From: Bryopsis sp. KO-2023
Lineage: Eukaryota > Chlorophyta > Ulvophyceae > Bryopsidales > Bryopsidaceae
Reading direction: 5' to 3'
Assembly: GCA_030272585.1 (NCBI GenBank)
Contig: BSYQ01000001.1
Location: 3,038,001 to 3,102,000, forward strand
DNA length: 64,000 bases
Of this stretch, positions 1 through 11,223 are shown in pieces. A program made the translations under genes and the position numbers. The notes under the pieces are model-generated. The model made no database searches. It saw nothing but the letters and a program-made list of their open reading frames with translations, and was not told the origin of the DNA. How positions within the stretch are numbered: the stretch's first letter is position 1; every line of letters starts with the position of its first letter.

Positions 1-1064
1 GATATTGCCATTTTTCCAGAAGAAAAATAGACTGCACACTCCGTCGATCCCAACCACGTCTCATCCTTCCTTATTTTTGAAAACCCACTCCAGCAACTTT
101 CGATGGTACTCCCTCCAAGTACCAAAAAAAATTCCAAGTACCCCTCCCCTCCCTTCTCCCCCCCCCCGCCCCTCACTCTTTTTCTCAATCTTTTCATCAA
201 TGATTCCAGCTGACACACTCCGAAATCCTTTCAAGAAAACAATTTTCTTTTTCTTATTGAAGAATGTTTCGATCCTTTCCCATAATTTCATTTCATTTCA
301 CATTTGTTTTCCCCATTCCCAAAAAAAATTGATGAAACTGATTGTCACGTTTTTTGGGTTTTTTTTCCCACTTGAATAAGACTACTTTTAAAGTACTAAA
401 AGACAGAAATAGAACTTACGTTGCGAAGGGCACACCCAGCCCTTTGCAAACGCATAAAAGACCACAGCCCTGTCCAAAAATCCCCACAAGATTAAGCACA
501 TCGAAAGAAAAAAGCTAACCCATCAGTAAGAGAAAACAGCTGACTAATCCACATTCCGCTCTCTTTCCGATTCAAGGCATGAGCCCTGCTGAAAAATAAC
601 CATAAGGCACACTAAACTCCCACTTTCTGCATCTTCCCTGAGTAAATGCGACCAATCCAAGGCTCTTTTTTGAGGTGAAAATATGCTAGAGCAAAAAAAA
701 AAAAGTTATTGTTATTGTTGATCAAAAAGAATTTTCTGGCCAGCCCCAACCATCTCCACATGACCGATAGGATCCCTGCCTTCCATTCCCCCCATTTCCA
801 TTAAAAACTACTCTCAATCCAATCAATGTTGAGGTCAAATATTGGGTTCCCGACCAATCCTCGTAGCAGTCCAAAAGAAGACAGAAACATCAATACATCC
901 CCATTTTATTTTGAGCCTTCAAGATCCCTCAACCCCCCTCCCCCCCAACGAGAATATTAACTTGCGAAAAAAATTCAGAAAATTGATCCTCCGTACTTCC
1001 TGTTGCAGGAACCGTATGTGTGCATCACAGTGAGGCCGTTGACATACATTTAGAAAGCATCATT
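1..1064. other. Spacer, no gene recognised
   Basis: About 1 kb with no coding signal I can defend. It is pyrimidine-rich on the plus strand, with C runs near 140-170 and 940-950 and A or T runs near 690-700. The open frames here translate to low-complexity Pro/Ser/Phe sequence and match no family I know. It lies downstream of the minus-strand membrane protein, so the right part may be its 3' UTR. Confidence 0.5.
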
Positions 1065-2003
1065 TTAGAGCCCTTCCTGAATTGTTTTTGGGGGACACAC
1101 CACTTGGGGAGTCAACAAACCCTTCAGAAAAACCCAGAGTACTTGCGTCCCCATCACCAGCATCACCCCCACCAAGATCAACCGCCCCACCTTGAGAAGC
1201 TTCAACTCCTCGCGGCCACTGGGACCTACCGAAATCCTCAACAATGCTAGTCTGGTGAGGAGCTCTGAGACATAAATGCCAACCGTAGGCACCAAGAAAC
1301 CCAACCAGAAATGATAGAAGAGACCCACCAGCCAGCAGGAGTATTGCCCCGCCTCCAGGGGCCGTCTCTTCACGGGGAGCCCCAGAACCGCTGTCCTGAC
1401 GATTACACCCTCTGTCGCCCAACCGATCCTGTTAACTGCATGATCCACCTCTGGATTTGCAGCACATGCATCACACAAATTCATCACCCAAAGACAGCTG
1501 AAAGATGCACCTGCGAGATGAACCCAGAAATGCCGTCTGAAGGACAATCGGTGCAGAGTCGTGATGAGCAATCCACAGACTGGGGTCTGGGTAATCATCC
1601 TGACCAAGAGCAACGTCGGCACCCAGACTTCCGCGGGATCATGCACGAAGAAGGTCATTCCACCGCCGATCAACACAAATACGCGAAACATCGAGATGGC
1701 CTCGTGTCGCTTTGCACGGTATCCATTGCCCAAGCTCATCCCCAAAAACGTCAGAGGGAAGACGACTGTCGTAAGAATAAACCACACGTGGTGCACAAAC
1801 ATGTGGAACGCATTGGGACTCGTGAAGGTCGCCACTTTGGCCGGCCCGTAGAAGAGGGCCGTGAAGAAAAGGGTTCGGTCCCAAATGGTCCAAACTTTGG
1901 TCTGACGTCCCCTGAAGCCCGCCTCGCTATGTTCCTGGGGGAATGTCAGCCAGTGAGACATGCGAGGCAAACCCACGGGCTGGGCGCAAGTTGACGGAGC
2001 CAT
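1065..2003 (-). CDS. Orphan multi-pass membrane protein, 312 aa
   Basis: A single-exon frame of 312 codons from an ATG at 2003 to a TAA at 1065. The product is strongly hydrophobic, with about eight candidate transmembrane segments, for example FILTTVVFPLTFLGMSLG, FRVFVLIGGGMTFFV, FWLGFLVPTVGIYV and LILVGVMLVMGTQVLWVFL. Short basic loops lie between them. The first 40 residues are polar and could be a cytosolic tail. I recognise no transporter signature, catalytic motif or named domain. Finding a long intronless frame with this hydrophobic pattern among intron-split neighbours supports a real gene. A possible acceptor lies just upstream of the ATG, so a short 5' exon cannot be excluded. A fold-back element starts about 120 bp upstream, in what should be its promoter. 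Function unknown. Confidence 0.65.
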   Translation of the reverse strand: MAPSTCAQPVGLPRMSHWLTFPQEHSEAGFRGRQTKVWTIWDRTLFFTALFYGPAKVATFTSPNAFHMFVHHVWFILTTVVFPLTFLGMSLGNGYRAKRHEAISMFRVFVLIGGGMTFFVHDPAEVWVPTLLLVRMITQTPVCGLLITTLHRLSFRRHFWVHLAGASFSCLWVMNLCDACAANPEVDHAVNRIGWATEGVIVRTAVLGLPVKRRPLEAGQYSCWLVGLFYHFWLGFLVPTVGIYVSELLTRLALLRISVGPSGREELKLLKVGRLILVGVMLVMGTQVLWVFLKGLLTPQVVCPPKTIQEGL

Positions 2004-2124
2004 GGAGTCTGTGGAACGAAATTGCTATCCCAACACCCCATACATCCCTGAAAAGAGATTTTCCGCACGATGACGTGTGGCCCAATTATACTCAGGGTAG
2101 CGGTGGCAGGTTTGCTTTCGCCAA

Positions 2125-2543
2125 TGGACATGGTCTGAAGAATTAGCGGGATTTCAAGTCCCGCTATTTCCGTACAGTTGTTCGAAGAACATGGTCAGGC
2201 ATGCGCAGCTGCGCTAACGCCACCTCAGCGAGCAAGATCGACTTAGTCATACTCAAAAAGTCGCGCGACCGCGGTCACCAGCCCCAAGAAAGAGCTGGGG
2301 GCTCGCCGCTGTCGTCGTTTCGACAAACCGACGCAGGAAAGAAGACGAACGCGACTCGCGACAGCTGCGCGCGGAACGCTGCGATGTGTCATGTAGAACT
2401 GGTCCGTCATGCTGCTGTGAAAATAGCGTTCGTGAATTGGACCACCCCCGAGAAATTTCAATTCACGTTACGCTATTTGCACTGTCGTACGTGAAATAGC
2501 GGGGAAATAGCGGGACTACAGTTCCATCAGACCATGTCCAATG
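2125..2543. mobile_element. Fold-back (MITE-like) element, about 420 bp
   Basis: The ends are inverted: TGGACATGGTCTGA at 2126-2139 recurs in reverse complement near 2529-2542. Inside, further inverted pairs nest. A CCCGCTATTTC-type arm near 2160-2175 matches GAAATAGCGGG near 2497-2515, and an arm starting AATAGCG near 2422 pairs with one ending CGCTATT near 2477. There is no transposase frame, so it would be non-autonomous. A short AT-containing target duplication is possible but not clear. The GAAATAGCG/CGCTATTTC words also occur in the 161-bp MITEs at 35436 and 57132, which hints at a related source. Confidence 0.6.
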
Positions 2544-2686
2544 ATGCGACCAGCACACGTTATCTCCATCTACGAACCTTACCCCTCGTGTAGATTTATG
2601 GACGGGGGTACATCACTCCTTCTGGGGCCCAACACACACACGTTCGAGAATTGGTCGAATCGCTTCCCCGTCTCACAAACGTTACG

Positions 2687-3721
2687 ATGACGCGGGCAGC
2701 CTCCTCATTGCTCTGCTCTCCACAGAGCCACGCAGTGTTCGGGCGGCGGGGCAGATGCACGTCCTGGTCAACCGCACCCCGTCAAAAGAGGAACGCCCAA
2801 TCGCGCAGGGCGTCGTGTCTCGCGAAGAGCAACGGCGCCGAGCTTCGCGAAGAGCTGCTGACGGCGATAGAAGGGACGGACAGGGGTCTGGCGACGAGCT
2901 ACGAGCAGCAGTCGGCGATATTCGCTGTGGTAGATAAACTCGTGGAGGTCGGCAAAGGAACCGTGACGACCGGGGAGGAGCTGTCGGCGACGTGGAAATT
3001 GGCGTGGACGACAGAGAAGGTCGTAAGCGTTGCGTGTTCGGATATTTGCGTTATATGATGAGTGGACCGAGGAGTGATCCTGGGTGGTGGATTATTGCAG
3101 GAAGTACTGTTCCTTTTGAAGAATGCTGGATGGTTTGGCACCAAGGGGGGTGACGTCTATCAGGTGTGGATTGCCAGTGTCTCGACGTCGCGGCCTAACA
3201 CCATCTGTACTGCTTATTCCAGTCGATTGAGTCATTTTCTTGACCACCACAAGGAGGGGTGTGAACAATGCAGAAGGCTGGAAAATTGGATGCCCTCTGA
3301 CCCCAATCTAATGGGAATGGTGCAGGTGGTCGATGTTGAAAACAAATCGTTGCAAAACGTGATCACTTTTCCTCCGGAGGGAGCCTTCGTCGTGACCTCC
3401 TCGATACAGGTGGCCTCGGACCAACGAGTGAGATTCAAATTCAACAAGGCCAGGCTGGACTTGCCTGACAACAAGAAGATCCCCTTCCCACCCTATGGCG
3501 AAGGATGGTACGACGACAAAGCACAAAGTGCTCCTCTCTGGATTCCTAACTACGATTTTATCACCCGGAAACGTTGGCTTCCAAGCATTTTGATCAGGTC
3601 ATTGGCCATTTGTTTGTGCAGGTTTCAGTCTGTCTACATGGATGATTATGTCCGGGTGGCCAAGGACATACGAGGTGACACACTGGTAGTCACAAGAGAG
3701 GGAGCACCACGTGCATTCTGA
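2687..3721 (+). CDS. Plastid fibrillin, FBN9/PAP11-like
   Basis: Four exons: 2687-3019, 3101-3163, 3326-3507 and 3622-3721. Phase closes to 225 aa. The product belongs to the PAP/fibrillin family of plastid lipid-binding proteins found in plastoglobules, thylakoids and stroma. Residues 1-50 are Ser/Arg-rich without acids, like a chloroplast transit peptide. The lipocalin-like PAP domain follows: ELLTAIEGTDRGL, WKLAWTTEKE, LKNAGWFGTKGGDVYQ, NVITFPPEGAF, then the end VYMDDYVRVAKDIRGDTLVV. The WTTEK..KNAGxFGT..GDV and GxGWFxxVYxDDxxRVxKDIRGD patterns are those I recall from the Arabidopsis At4g00030 protein (PAP11/FBN9); that assignment is from memory. The exon 1 donor is GTCGTA, chosen because it restores the conserved KE junction. 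This is one of the best lineage markers here. Confidence 0.9.
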
Positions 3722-4145
3722 GCCAATCAATTTCATCCATCGATCCCCTCCCCCCTTTGCCTCCTTTCGTTCACTGGTGGCTTAATGTCATCATCTGGGC
3801 TCTTGATACAATCCACCTCTAGGACATGTTGCTACAAGATGGACAGAGCTGGAATGCTGTGGAGTAAAGACAGGATCGTTGGGGATGCCTTGCTTGTATT
3901 GTAACTTTGTCGTATTTTGCTCCATAATCCCAACAAGACAAAACTTGTTCGAAATTTCTTCAAGTCCTCAATTACAAGCAGGGGGCTCAAACTCTACCAC
4001 AACAATTCTCAAGAAACTCGAAGAACGCAACACGTTATCTTACAAATCAAATAAATATCAAATCTTGAAAAAAAATCGTCAGCATCAATCCATCCATCCA
4101 TCCCAATTTCCAACGACAGTAGCGTATACCACATATGGAAAATCC
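3722..4145. other. Convergent spacer, FBN9-like and SELO 3' ends
   Basis: A 424-bp gap between two convergent stop codons. It should hold both 3' UTRs. I see no further gene and no clear terminator signal beyond AT-rich stretches near 4020-4075. Confidence 0.5.
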
Positions 4146-7100
4146 TCACGAAGAGCAAGACAGCATGGACACTCCAGGCTTCACCATATCTTCTGGAGGG
4201 GGTTGGCAATACTTTTCCATGCCCTCATGCTCATCGAAAGGAGCTGTGACCACCTTGATCAAGCGTTCCAGTTCACTGTTGTCCCCTTTCTCGGCACCTT
4301 CGATAGCCCATTGCAAAAGATGCTGACGCGGGATGTACTTGGGGTTCGTCAAGTTCTGCATTGCCATTCTATCCTTCTCAGAAAGCCCGTCTTTCTGGAG
4401 GGCAGCCCTGTAGTCAGACAACCACGCTCTCCACGCTGTTTTCCTCTCATCTGACAGATCGCCACCGATGGCCGAAAGGAGCTGTTCTGGGATGAAGTCC
4501 ATTGATTCTCCCTCGGGCGGGGTCGTGGTCACTGAGCTCATTGCTCGGAAAGTGTTGGTGAAATCGGCCTCATCTTCAAACATATTCTTCATCAGTTCGC
4601 CCGACAATTCCTTGTTGTAAGCAACCAAGCCTAGTTTTCTGGCCATCGTCTCTGTGTATGAGCTCGTCATAACCTCAGCATACCTGATTCACAACACCAC
4701 CATTTTCACCACCAAGCCTGAACAGGAAGAGTAACGGACAAAGCTGCATGTCAAAACACAGGCAGTAGTTTTGAGACAGATAGACCTCACAATGCAACCC
4801 AAAATTGTAACTTTCCAACTGTACCTTCCCACAGCTTCTTCAGCATCCGTCTTTTCGATCAAACCGGCCGCCACCAATGATGTTGCCAATCGCACAAGAT
4901 TCCACTGACAAATTTCTGGCTGGTTTCTGAAAGCGTAACGACCACCTCCCCTGAGATCGGTGATGTTGGGGGTGTACGCAGGGTCAAACTTATCCAGAAA
5001 TCCATAGGGACCGTAATCGATTGTCAGCCCCAAAATGCTCATGTTGTCTGTGTTCATCACCCCGTGAACGAACCCCACCCCTTGCCAAGCCGCCACCATT
5101 TTCCCCGTCGATTCGCAAACTTCACGAAACATTTCCAGATACTTCTCATCACTCCCTGCATTCAAAAACGTAATAATAATAAGAACAACAATCATGCGCT
5201 GGTCCGGATAGGGCATGTCAATGATTCGATGCATGCCTACCAAGATATGTCTTCTGCTTCAACAAACTTTCATTTTTTTTCCCTGCATGAAGAGTGAAAA
5301 TTGGGCGTGGGTGGGTGGATGGGGGTTGGATGCACACCTTCGTATTGAGGGAAATGGTACTTGATCAGCCAATCGGCAAGCTTCTTGGACAAGTGGATTT
5401 GGCTCTCTCCTCGAGAAGGAGGCAAGTTGAAGCTTCCAAAGCGCACGAATGTCGGGGCCAGTCTGCAAACCGCTGCACCAGGCTCCATTTTTGCATCCCC
5501 ACTGAAAACAGGATCGTGTCACAACCAGGCACAAAATTCACCTTTCCAAACACCAACATCACCGGCCCTTTTTTAATCTTTTCTTTCTTGTTTTTTTTTT
5601 TTTTTTGGGGGGGGGGGAAGGGGTGCTTCACATGGTGGTTTAACCGGCAAGGTGGAAGTAAAGTTTCAACGCACTTGTAAAACATATCTCGCAGAACAGA
5701 TTGTCCTGTGCCCACTATGCACAATGCTCTGCTTGTCGGCACCTGAATCAACCACCAACTCCATGTCACAAACCTGAAATTTCCTATCACCGACAACCAC
5801 CAAGGGCAAACAAAAAGACATACACACCGCACCTTCAAATGATACATTGCCTCGCTAGCCACAAATTCCCTGATGCTCGATCTCATCACAGCCAGGCCAT
5901 CCGCAAACCGCGAGTATGGAGTTCTGCCGACCCCCTGAAAGACAATTATGAATCGCATAAATTTGCAGCAAAAGTGGCAGAATGTTATTTCAAGTTGGTT
6001 TTGAGCAACCGACAAAATAACCAGACAAATTGCCCCCCTGCCTGGAAAAAAAGTCAGATCCCAATTCCATCATGTAAGCACCTTCAACTGCATCTCCCAC
6101 CTCTGCCCTGCATCGGTAACAACTTCACCCAAATTTATAACCCGGCCATCGCCCAGCTGGCCTGCCCACTGAAACAGAAAAAACAGGAAACACACAGTCG
6201 ATCAATATATCTATATCTATATTATTATTGATACATAAGATCTGTTCTAGTTTGAATTCAAAAACCCTCCTACTCACCGTCCCAAATTGATGTCCCCCAT
6301 AGCAATGGGCATATCCTCGTCTGCAAAGCAAACGCAGATAACTAACTTTCAGGGGCAGGATTTGGACTTTGATCACTCCTTCCAATGGAGTAAACCAATC
6401 TCCGTGTCGCTGTGGTCAAATTTCACACCGTTTTACTTGGTTGCATGGTGAAGGGATATTCGTCGAGGAACAGGGCTCGAGCTCAACTCACTCTGCTCCA
6501 AAGTGTGCCTGGCCTGACATGACCAGAGGAAATTCTGGCCTCTTGCATTCTTCTCCAGCCATTCCCAACAAATCGCATGCATCCTTGGAATAGCCCACAA
6601 GATAAGGCTCCGACGATGGTAAAGAAGGACTCACAAAAGAATACAACGCATCCTCCACCTGACAATTTACACATTACCATTTCCTCATTAAAAACAACCC
6701 CCTCCAAATGATTTGCACTAACAGGCGAAAAAAAAGCAACCCTTCAAGATGAGAAACTAAACACAGAGTGAACAGGAGCGGATAGAACATCTGCATGATC
6801 GATTATTGTTCTTTCCCAGCAAGATCAAATTCTACAACACAGGTTTATTAGCTGGCTATATTTTCAATGCTTTATTTCCTAATGCAGATTCCATTGTGCA
6901 TCACCCAGCCAATGCAACGACCCCACCTGGCGAATGCTGTTTTTGGTTTCCTTGTCCCCTGGCAATTCTTCCGTGAATGTGCTGGCGAAAGTGAGCTCCT
7001 ATCACACACACCACACCCGTCACGACACCACTCGCTTCTCCCTGGTTCTAAGCAACAGGGAGGGGGGGCTTCAAACAGAACACCCACCTCCAACGTCTTC

Positions 7101-7270
7101 ATTTGGGAGGGTGTCGACACCGCACCAGGGCAACGGGAGGAAGGGCTTCGAGCGATAGATCGGGACCCCCAACGATTGAGGCGACCTGTGCAGAGGGATA
7201 CTGGGTGGTGCTGGGATCGCAAATGAGTTGCAGCCAACATTACAAGCGAGGTCCTCAATTGCTGCAACAT
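4146..7270 (-). CDS. SELO: SELO/YdiU protein adenylyltransferase (pseudokinase)
   Basis: Ten exons: 7270-7088, 6998-6927, 6658-6492, 6320-6278, 6168-6082, 5934-5833, 5742-5675, 5501-5338, 5155-4825, 4683-4146. All phases close to 584 aa. SELO enzymes move AMP from ATP to Ser, Thr or Tyr of target proteins and act in mitochondria in eukaryotes. The first 55 residues are Arg/Ser-rich without acids, which suits an organelle targeting peptide. Family blocks appear in order: [95 protein letters not shown], then the metal-site region [19 protein letters not shown] with the conserved Asn and Asp near residues 330-345. The C-terminus ends SMLSCSS: Cys stands where animal SELO has selenocysteine. Length is normal and nothing appears broken. 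Confidence 0.95.
5591..5617. repeat. Composite T16-G11 tract in SELO intron
   Basis: Sixteen T followed directly by eleven G on the plus strand, so C-run then A-run in the SELO transcript. It lies about 60 bp inside the intron that starts at 5674. It is one of a recurrent class in this window; see findings. Confidence 0.9.
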
Positions 7271-10200
7271 CCACTCCTGCGTTGCTTGGCTCGCAAGACA
7301 TAGATTTTGTGGGTTCCATTACATTTCATAATGCCTTTGGATCGACAGTTGCACGGCGCCAGTGCCAACTCCACGGATGCACGATTTGGAGTGGAAAAAT
7401 CTACAAAATGCACCCAGCATCCAGACGTCCCCCTCCTCCCAGCCAACACAGCTGCCATGTGCTCTGCACCACAGAAAGAAACTGTGTTGATGTCATGCAG
7501 ACGGCACAGTTATGCTGCACGACATTTTCCTGTAATGACAAGCTTTATGCTTTCACCGGGCGATCAATATTCCAATACAAGATTCCACACATTTTTCCGC
7601 TTGTGATTTTTTTGGCAAAAAACAAAGGAAAAACAGGATTATTTCCTAGCAGTAGATAACACATTTACGAGAAATAATGGGTTTGTGAACCCATTCGCTC
7701 CAGTGCATGATCGACACCAGGCTTTGTGTCATTACCTCCCAAGAGCTTTTTCCAGATAATAAAACAAGTGCTGGATATGTGGAGATGCCACTGGCTTCAA
7801 ATTCAGAAGTCATGACCTGATGTTCTGGGTTTTCTTGCTCTCATTCATTTAAAAAAATGTGATGGGGTGAGGTGTATGCTTGGCTGGCTTTTGATTTTTT
7901 GTTTCTTTCTGTTTTCTTGGCAGCATAATGTTTGACTGATGCAATTCTGGTTCTCATTAATTAATTATCACCTTTTTTCAGGATCTCTGCTTAGTGGCTG
8001 TGGCGTCACAATGCACCCTTACAATCTTCTTCTTGGCTTCTCGATATTCCCATGCGCATCATTCCTCACAGGTCATCACCGGCTGCTCCATAAAAACCTG
8101 TACTCCCTTGAAACGTCACTCGGCTGCACCATTTGAATGCTAGATTTTGGGCTCGGCCACTTTTAAGAACTGATTTTTTGTTGCCCAGCGAATTCATGAA
8201 TTTGCAGTATCCCCTGATTGAAGTGTTGATAGCACAGCCACATATCGTGATTTTGATTTGATTGATTTCCAGTGTTGTTTTCTTGCAATCTTTGGCTTGG
8301 AAATGTTTGCTACTGTTGTAAATACATCGACACTTTCTTGATCTGATGATTGAAACTGCTACTTTCATGTACCACCGAAGATGCGACAGGTACATGTTGA
8401 ACCATTATGCACAGTTCGGGTGTCCCAGATTGTAGTTGATGACTTCCTCCTATTGAAGCTGAACAAATTTCCCCGAAAGGTTGCAACGATGTGACTTGAT
8501 ATGTCTTACTAGACTCAAGCTTCCCACCAAGGTAATGCCCAAACAAAAACCCACTCACCACTCAAGCAAAGATATATTCTTGAACTGAGTGTGAAAGATA
8601 AGGGAAGTTTGAGGGAATGGAATGAGGTAGATTTGAACCTATGACCTGTTTGGGAGGAGGAGGTCATTTTTTGAGAGCTTGGACAGTGGCGGCGTGAAAG
8701 GGTGATCGTGTTCTCGACTTGTTCTACCAAACTTTATACTGAGATTAGGTCGAGTATTTAGACCTTGCTGACCTATTTTGATTTTAAGAAATCCAAGAAA
8801 ATGCAGTATGTCTGGAGGAAATATACCCCAGTTGAATTTGCCTCAATAGTTCAACCAAGAAGGATTGCTTTTGAAAAACTCCACAATCTTAGTAAAGGTG
8901 TGTCTACAGTTGGCAGGACAAATCATGAATATTGAGAATAAGCGGCAAAACAGTGGTAGCCCAGATGGATCTGATCATCGTTCTCCTTCTAATTCCTGCC
9001 ATTGATTGTAAAAGGGAAAACACTCTGTGAAACACCTGGGATTATCCACATGTCAACTATAAAATTGTTTAGTATCATTTGATACGTGTGGTTCAATTAG
9101 CCAGAAACGGTTGTGGTGGGAAGCTTTTGCTGTCTGTAACTGTGACCATTGGGACAGTTGCTGGTCTTTTTGACAGTACTTTATCGTGACAGACCCACAG
9201 CTATTGTTTCTTTTTGTTTGTGTGGTACGGAGCACCACAGCTATTCGTTGTTTCTTTTTGTTTGTGATACGGAGCATTAATCAAGAAAAGGATGTTTCTC
9301 AGACTTGTGAGTACGTTCAAGATGGGCGGGATAAAGTGAATGGCTCAGTTTGAATGGGTCTCTTATTTTCCACACCAACAGGCGTGTCCATAGAAGCAAT
9401 TAAGGAAAGCGAGTGCGTAGAAAACCATATCAGAGATGCTTTTGTCCTCCAAAAATCCATCAAGAACAGTTGCGCACAAATGATATCCACAGAATGTTCA
9501 TTAAAAAAAAGCGGCCTTTTCGATGGTGGGAGGGGTATCCTCCTTTGGCTCTGCAGTGGATTCATGATTGATGGCTTTTTCGATGGTGGGAGGGGTATCC
9601 TCCTTTGAACATGGCGGACTATTCTCTTCTCAGCCGCCATCCAGGATTCGCTTGAGTCGATGCAACCGTGAAAACACATGTGGAGACTTGAAAATATGGT
9701 TGGGACGGTCAAGTGGGAGGCGAAAATAAATCAAAATTCGTTGCGGACGATTCGCAAGTGGAACCAAAGAACTTCAACCCAACCAAAGGTTTTAAGACAA
9801 AGAGGGCACGACAAGAAGGTTTGTTGCATGGCTAAAACTTGATGCCGCGCTTGGTGCTTTAAGACAGGCGGAATGCACAACCACCGTTGAAACCTGGCTG
9901 TGTCGTGCTTTACTTCATCACCTGCACAACTTCATTACTGGACTTGCTTCTCTGGATTATCTTGCAAACTTCCAACCAATTTTTCTTGTGTCAACTCAAC
10001 TCAAGATCACAAAAACAGTGACAAACACAGATGCATGCACAAAAAGGACACACAACTTCCCAACCCAAACTCTTACAGAGATCGCATATCCTCTCTCCAA
10101 TCCAAATAAACCCTGATCAACCCATTCCCCCCCCCACAGTAACATCACCTCTCTTCCCGTCTCGTCGAAAGAAACGCGAAAAGACACAAATATATTTCTT

Positions 10201-11044
10201 TATATATTTCATCCATTATATTCTCGTAACCCCGCCCATATGGGCTCAGTCCACGACAACATGTGCATCCATCGAGCCGATGGATTAAAAAAAAAGGGAA
10301 TCCATACTTTTTTTTCTCAAAAAGCCTTGTAAAGTAATTTTGACTTAATGACGATGACCACACCCAATTAACTCTCCCAACAATATCGAAAACCCCCAGC
10401 TCTCTGAACGAAAACTGTTGAATATGTCTTTTGTTTTTTTTTTTTCCATTGCAGTTGTTTTGAGGTTCCCTTTTTTTTGAATATGTAAATTTCTTCTCAA
10501 ATGAACCCTGCAGGTCATTTTTTTTAAAACCCCAACCTGTCCCCCCTTCCCGAAAGATCCCCCCATTAACCCCCCATTTTCCCCCCTTCCCCACTTTTTT
10601 CCCCGAAATCAAAAAAAACAAGCACAGACAAAAGAGCAAAAGATTAGTACTGGATATAAAAAAAAGTTTTCCATTTTCCCATTTTTACCCCTAAGGAAAA
10701 AAACACAAAAAAAGAAAAACAAACAAAATGCCCCACACCGAACTTCGAAGTTCGAGACAAATTAAATCCCCAACAGGAACATTTCTGTCCCCGTGTGTTT
10801 TTTTGCTTATTCCCTCTCCACAGTCATATATATATCAGGTCTTTTGCAGCGCTCAGTCTGAAGCTTGGCTAGCATCATCAGATCTGATACAACAACAAAT
10901 AAACAAATCGTATCAATAAACCACATGTCAATATTCTTTTCGGAGCTCAAGAACCCGTTCATAAACGCTCCTCGTGGAGAAAAAAAATAGTAACAATAAC
11001 ACAAAAGAAAATGAAAGAATAAGGAGTTGCACGACATTCACCCA
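7271..11044. other. Long gene-poor spacer
   Basis: About 3.8 kb between the SELO start and the glutamate 5-kinase 3' flank. No open frame here shows a family motif or a convincing exon chain on either strand. It holds a short direct repeat (9518-9607), a weak B-box-like word near 8632-8642 on the minus strand, and A/T and C runs at 10130-10720. The left few hundred bases should contain the SELO promoter. An unrecognised small or lineage-specific gene cannot be excluded. Confidence 0.45.
9518..9607. repeat. Direct repeat, about 31 bp, two copies
   Basis: The word TTTTCGATGGTGGGAGGGGT and its continuation through TATCCTCCTTTG occur at about 9517-9548 and again at about 9576-9607. The copies are 59 bp apart and look identical. 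In one frame this gives a repeated FDGGRGILL peptide, but that frame has no other support. Confidence 0.8.
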
Positions 11045-11221
11045 TATCGAAAAACATGGTTTTGATGCTGACATTTAAAAATTCGTAATAAAACTAACTA
11101 GGATTGTCACAAGACTTTCAAATAATAGAAATAAATAAATAACTAGGATAACATATCGAAAAACATGGTTTTGATGCTGACATTTTAAAATTCGTACATA
11201 AATAATAACTAGGATTGTCAC
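11045..11221. repeat. Imperfect tandem duplication, about 109 bp period
   Basis: A block starting ATATCGAAAAACATGG at about 11045 and ending near AGGATTGTCAC at 11111 recurs from about 11154 to 11221 with a few indels. The right copy ends three bases before the glutamate 5-kinase stop codon, so both copies probably lie in that gene's 3' UTR or terminator region. Confidence 0.75.
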
Positions 11222-11223
11222 GC

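Noticed and set aside
1311..1994. 227-aa plus-strand frame
   Set aside because: It is the antisense of the hydrophobic protein and looks compositionally random.
4689..5243. 184-aa minus-strand frame extending past the SELO exon
   Set aside because: Residues upstream of [10 protein letters not shown] are intron; the splice at 5155 restores the conserved FPQYEGSDEKY junction.
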